The position numbers and the translations under genes were made by a program. The notes below the pieces were generated by a model. That model did not search any database. It was given only the letters and a program-made list of their open reading frames with translations, and was not told where the DNA came from. Source: Actinoplanes liguriensis (GTDB lineage: Bacteria > Actinomycetota > Actinomycetes > Mycobacteriales > Micromonosporaceae). From it: a stretch of 6,318 bases of DNA. Shown piece by piece: positions 4,066 to 6,318 of this stretch. Positions within the stretch are counted from its first letter, which is position 1; each line of letters starts with the position of its first letter. The stretch covers positions 62,969 to 69,286 of the forward strand of contig KL571209.1 of assembly GCA_000715855.1 (NCBI GenBank). The letters are read 5' to 3'.

Positions 4066-5784
4066 ATGACACTGGAGCAGAAGGCCGGCCTGATGGTGCA
4101 CGGCACCCTGCCGGTGTCCGGCGCCGGCTACGACGACACGGCCCTGCGCCCGCTGATCACCGACCGCAAGATCACCACGTTCATCACCCGGCTCGCCGCC
4201 GCACCCGATGTGCTGGCCACGGCCAACAACGCCGTGCAGGAGCTGGCGGAGAGACAACCCCTGGGTATCCCGGTGGTCATCTCCACCGATCCGCGCAACG
4301 GCTTCTCGGTCACCGACGGGCAGACGGTGTCCCGGGTCGGCACCACGGCCATGCCCGACGCGATCGGCCTCGGCGCCGCCGGCGATCCGCAACTGACCCG
4401 GCACCTGAGTGACATCGTCCGGCAGGAGTACCGGGCGGTGGGCATCACCATGGGCCTGTCGCCGCAGGCCGACATCGCCACCGAACCGCGGTGGACGCGG
4501 ATCAACGGGACCTTCGGTTCCGATCCGCAGGCGGTGAAGAAGCAGGTCAACGCGTACGTCGAAGGAATGCAGGCCGGCGACGACGGGCTGAGCACGCGCA
4601 GCGTGGCGACGGTGACCAAGCACTGGGTCGGCTACGGCGCGCAGGCCAACGGGTACGACAGTTACTACTACTACGGCCGGTACGCCGTCTTCCCCGGCGG
4701 CGACTTCAAGGATCACATCATCCCGTTCACCGGCGCCTTCGACGCGGGCACGGCCGGGATCATGCCGACGTACTCGATCCTCAAGGACCTTGTCTATCGC
4801 GGTCACGCCGTGCCGCAGGTCGGTGCCGGGTTCAACTCCTACCTGCTCAAGGATCTGTTGCGTGGCCAGTACGACTTCGACGGTGTGATCGTCTCGGACT
4901 GGGGGATCACCGGCGACTGCCCGCAGGAGTGCCTCGACAACCGCCCGCCGGCGTCGTTCATCGGCCCCTGGGGTGCGGCCATGCCGTGGGGTGTGGAGAA
5001 CCTGAGCGTTCTTCAGCGCTTCGCGTTGTCGATCAACGCCGGTGTCGATCAGATCGGCGGCTCCGACGAGCCGTCGTACGTGGTCGGTGCCGTCAACGCC
5101 GGTCTGATCTCGCGCAGCAGGGTGGACCAGGCAGCCCGCCGGATCCTGGAGCAGAAGTTCCGGCTGGGCCTGTTCGAGAACCCGTACAGCGACCCGCGGG
5201 CCGCCGCCGCCCTGGCCGGCAACGACCGGTTCCAGGCCGTCGGTGACCAGGCCCAAGCCGAGTCGCTGACCCTGCTCACCAACAAGGCCGGCCTGCTGCC
5301 GGTGCGCGGCACGAAGACCACCAAGGTCTACGCGTACGGCGTCGCGGCCACCGCCGTGCAGGACCGGGGCCTGACCCTGGTCACCGACCCGGCGGACGCC
5401 GACCTGGCCATCGTGCGGCTGGCCGACCCGCGCGGCGGCTCGGACCTGACCGGGCTCGACTACACCGGCAACGAAGCCGACTACCGGGCCCTGCAAACCG
5501 CTGTCACCGCCGGGGTGCCGACAGTGGCCGTCCCCAAGCTCGACCGGCCGCTGATCCTCACCAACGTCGTCGACCGCGCCGACGCCGTGCTGGCCAACTA
5601 CGGCGTCTCCGACGAGGTGCTGCTGGAGACGATCTTCGGCCGGCGGCAGCCCGGTGGTCGCCTGCCCTTCGAACTGCCGTCCTCGCCGCGGGCCGTCGCC
5701 GCCCAGAAAGCCGATGTGCCCGACGACTCGGCCCGGCCGCTGTTCCCGCACGGCTACGGCCTCACCTACCGTAAACACCACTGA
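4066..5784 (+). CDS. glycoside hydrolase family 3 beta-glycosidase, catalytic part
   Basis: A 572-codon frame covering both GH3 domains; retaining exo-enzymes of this family release sugars, often glucose, from beta-linked glycans. Seen: MTLEQKAGLMVHG (1-13) opening the TIM-barrel domain; substrate-site KHW at 185-187 in TVTKHWVGYG; GVIVSDWG with Asp278 as the expected catalytic nucleophile; Cys285 and Cys289, a possible disulfide in a secreted protein; the alpha/beta C-terminal domain from about 400, with GRRQPGGRLPFELP at 525-538 and FPHGYGLTY near the end. The acid/base Glu cannot be placed by eye. ATG 4066 is an internal Met, not the true start: sequence upstream in the same phase (A-R-M) continues the family pattern until the adapter at 4043-4060, and the signal peptide lies at 3877. 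The full protein is probably about 655 residues and exported. Substrate is not determined; N-acetylglucosaminidase seems less likely because the usual KH(F/I)PGHG motif is not present. Confidence 0.93.
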   Translation: MTLEQKAGLMVHGTLPVSGAGYDDTALRPLITDRKITTFITRLAAAPDVLATANNAVQELAERQPLGIPVVISTDPRNGFSVTDGQTVSRVGTTAMPDAIGLGAAGDPQLTRHLSDIVRQEYRAVGITMGLSPQADIATEPRWTRINGTFGSDPQAVKKQVNAYVEGMQAGDDGLSTRSVATVTKHWVGYGAQANGYDSYYYYGRYAVFPGGDFKDHIIPFTGAFDAGTAGIMPTYSILKDLVYRGHAVPQVGAGFNSYLLKDLLRGQYDFDGVIVSDWGITGDCPQECLDNRPPASFIGPWGAAMPWGVENLSVLQRFALSINAGVDQIGGSDEPSYVVGAVNAGLISRSRVDQAARRILEQKFRLGLFENPYSDPRAAAALAGNDRFQAVGDQAQAESLTLLTNKAGLLPVRGTKTTKVYAYGVAATAVQDRGLTLVTDPADADLAIVRLADPRGGSDLTGLDYTGNEADYRALQTAVTAGVPTVAVPKLDRPLILTNVVDRADAVLANYGVSDEVLLETIFGRRQPGGRLPFELPSSPRAVAAQKADVPDDSARPLFPHGYGLTYRKHH

Positions 5785-5792
5785 CCGCGCTG

Positions 5793-5835
5793 AGCCCCGG
5801 CAGACGTATCCGCATTACCCGGACCTGCCGGGGCT
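5793..5835. terminator. terminator-like hairpin after the GH3 gene
   Basis: AGCCCCGGCAG (5793-5803) pairs perfectly with CTGCCGGGGCT (5825-5835), an 11-bp GC-rich stem with a 21-nt loop that holds a smaller TCCG/CGGA stem. It starts 8 nt after the GH3 stop. There is no T-tract, as is common for actinobacterial terminators. Confidence 0.6.
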
Positions 5836-5867
5836 GCCCGGCGGCCCGTCGCCCGACAGCCCCTATT

Positions 5868-5993
5868 TCAGGTCCTCACTGAGCTTTTGCCCAGTGCCCG
5901 TCCGATCTGGCGTAGGACTCCACAGAACTCGTCCAGGCGTTCCTGCTCTTGCAACTCGAACAGGCAACGGTCCCGTCCGCCCGCTGCTGACAC
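5868..5993 (-). CDS. doubtful small ORF, 41 aa
   Basis: Reverse-strand GTG 5993 to TGA 5870-5868 encodes a 41-residue charged, helix-forming peptide containing CLFELQEQERLDEFCGVLRQ. The peptide looks more protein-like than the other frames here. But only about two thirds of third positions are G/C, below the real genes of the window, and no ribosome site is clear. An in-frame ATG at 6029 would give 53 residues overlapping the start of the leucine-rich-repeat gene. It faces the GH3 gene and diverges from the gene at 6003 by 9 bp. It may be a remnant. I do not recognise it. Confidence 0.22.
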   Translation of the reverse strand: MSAAGGRDRCLFELQEQERLDEFCGVLRQIGRALGKSSVRT

Positions 5994-5996
5994 AAT
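5991..5996 (+). promoter_or_regulatory. candidate -10 box of the leucine-rich-repeat gene
   Basis: CACAAT ends 6 nt before GTG 6003, the spacing expected for a leaderless transcript. No convincing -35 box is seen 16-18 bp upstream. Weak, by eye. Confidence 0.3.
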
Positions 5997-6002
5997 TCGG
6001 GC

Positions 6003-6318
6003 GTGGATGAGATCGGCGATGTCCTTCATCGGCTGGGCGGAGCGTTCGTGGCGGGCCTGCGGGAGCCGGGCTACCAACTGATCACCGCGCACGCGGATCG
6101 CAGAGATAGCCAGACCTACACCATGGCGGGTGAGCCGGCGCTACTGGGCCGGTGGAACAACCTGGATCTCAACCATGCCATGGCGGCGCTCACCTTGAAA
6201 GGCAATGGCGAACCGGTACCCGTGGCCGACCTCGCCACCCTGCCGAACCTGGCTCGTCTCGACCTGTCCGGGGCAGCGGTATCGGACATCGAGGTGCTCA
6301 CCACATTCCCTGCACTTT
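6003..6318 (+). CDS. leucine-rich-repeat protein, N-terminal part
   Basis: GTG 6003 opens a frame that stays open to the window edge: 105 complete codons, C-terminus missing. An in-frame TGA at 5988-5990 makes this the first possible start, and there is no Shine-Dalgarno; a leaderless message is likely. Seen: an N-terminal segment without signal peptide (DEIGDVLHRLGGAFVAGLRE), then from about residue 77 the beginning of leucine-rich repeats: LATLPNLARLDLSGAAVSDI (77-96) followed by EVLTTFPAL. The LPNL to FPAL spacing is 22 residues, the period of internalin/SDS22-type repeats. Such repeats form a curved protein-binding surface; the partner is unknown. Third positions are less GC-rich than in the other genes, which could mean a different history. 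The repeat call rests on one full unit plus the start of the next. Confidence 0.72.
   Translation, partial: MDEIGDVLHRLGGAFVAGLREPGYQLITAHADRRDSQTYTMAGEPALLGRWNNLDLNHAMAALTLKGNGEPVPVADLATLPNLARLDLSGAAVSDIEVLTTFPAL

Noticed and set aside
4003..5781. 592-codon open frame on the minus strand
   Set aside because: It is antisense to the GH3 gene, rich in Gly/Arg/Val/His as expected from reading high-GC3 codons backwards, has no recognisable domain, and runs through the adapter sequence.
5654..6010. Plus-strand frame over the GH3 end and downstream region
   Set aside because: It is out of frame with the GH3 gene, low-complexity, and crosses the terminator-like hairpin.
1..6318. tRNA, rRNA, CRISPR array, riboswitch, transposase, phage or toxin-antitoxin genes
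   Set aside because: I looked for cloverleaf-like sequence, regularly spaced repeats, transposase motifs and paired small genes on both strands and saw none that could be supported.

Overview
The window is very GC-rich, uses GTG as well as ATG starts, and has strongly G/C-biased third codon positions. It carries families typical of filamentous actinomycetes: a large LuxR/AAA regulator, a GT1 glycosyltransferase, a TetR regulator and a secreted GH3 glycosidase. An actinobacterium is well supported. A Micromonosporaceae (Actinoplanes-like) origin is only an impression from gene style. Several starts (3152, 6003, possibly 1145) sit 6-7 nt after a -10-like hexamer, as in the leaderless transcripts common in this phylum.

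Layout: (1) 1-1580, minus strand: an ankyrin-repeat protein (1580-1182), a possible 36-residue small protein (1145-1035), then the N-terminal 342 residues of a LuxR-family ATPase regulator that runs off the left edge. (2) 1599-1686: a divergent promoter region whose two -35 boxes share one inverted repeat; the rightward promoter has a 19-bp spacer with a centred dyad, as in MerR-controlled promoters. (3) 1687-2901, plus: a GT1 glycosyltransferase resembling the antibiotic-aglycone and macrolide transferases. (4) 2902-3151: an intergenic region dominated by a 22-bp-stem hairpin flanked by an 18-bp imperfect direct repeat. (5) 3152-3763, plus: a TetR-family regulator, probably leaderless. (6) 3877-5784, plus: a secreted GH3 beta-glycosidase, broken in this sequence at 4042-4060. 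(7) 5785-6002: a terminator-like hairpin and a doubtful minus-strand ORF. (8) 6003-6318, plus: the start of a leucine-rich-repeat protein that runs off the right edge.

The most consequential observation is technical. Bases 4043-4060 match the synthetic Tn5 mosaic end used in Nextera-type libraries. It lies exactly where the GH3 gene changes from signal peptide/N-terminal leader to catalytic domain, adds two in-frame stops, and appears to replace roughly 25-30 codons. This is best explained as adapter carry-over or a chimeric join in the assembly, so the GH3 gene is probably intact in the organism. No novel defence, mobile or CRISPR-type system is visible. The biologically interesting leftovers are the hairpin/direct-repeat element, the MerR-like divergent promoter, and the small ORF ahead of the LuxR regulator.
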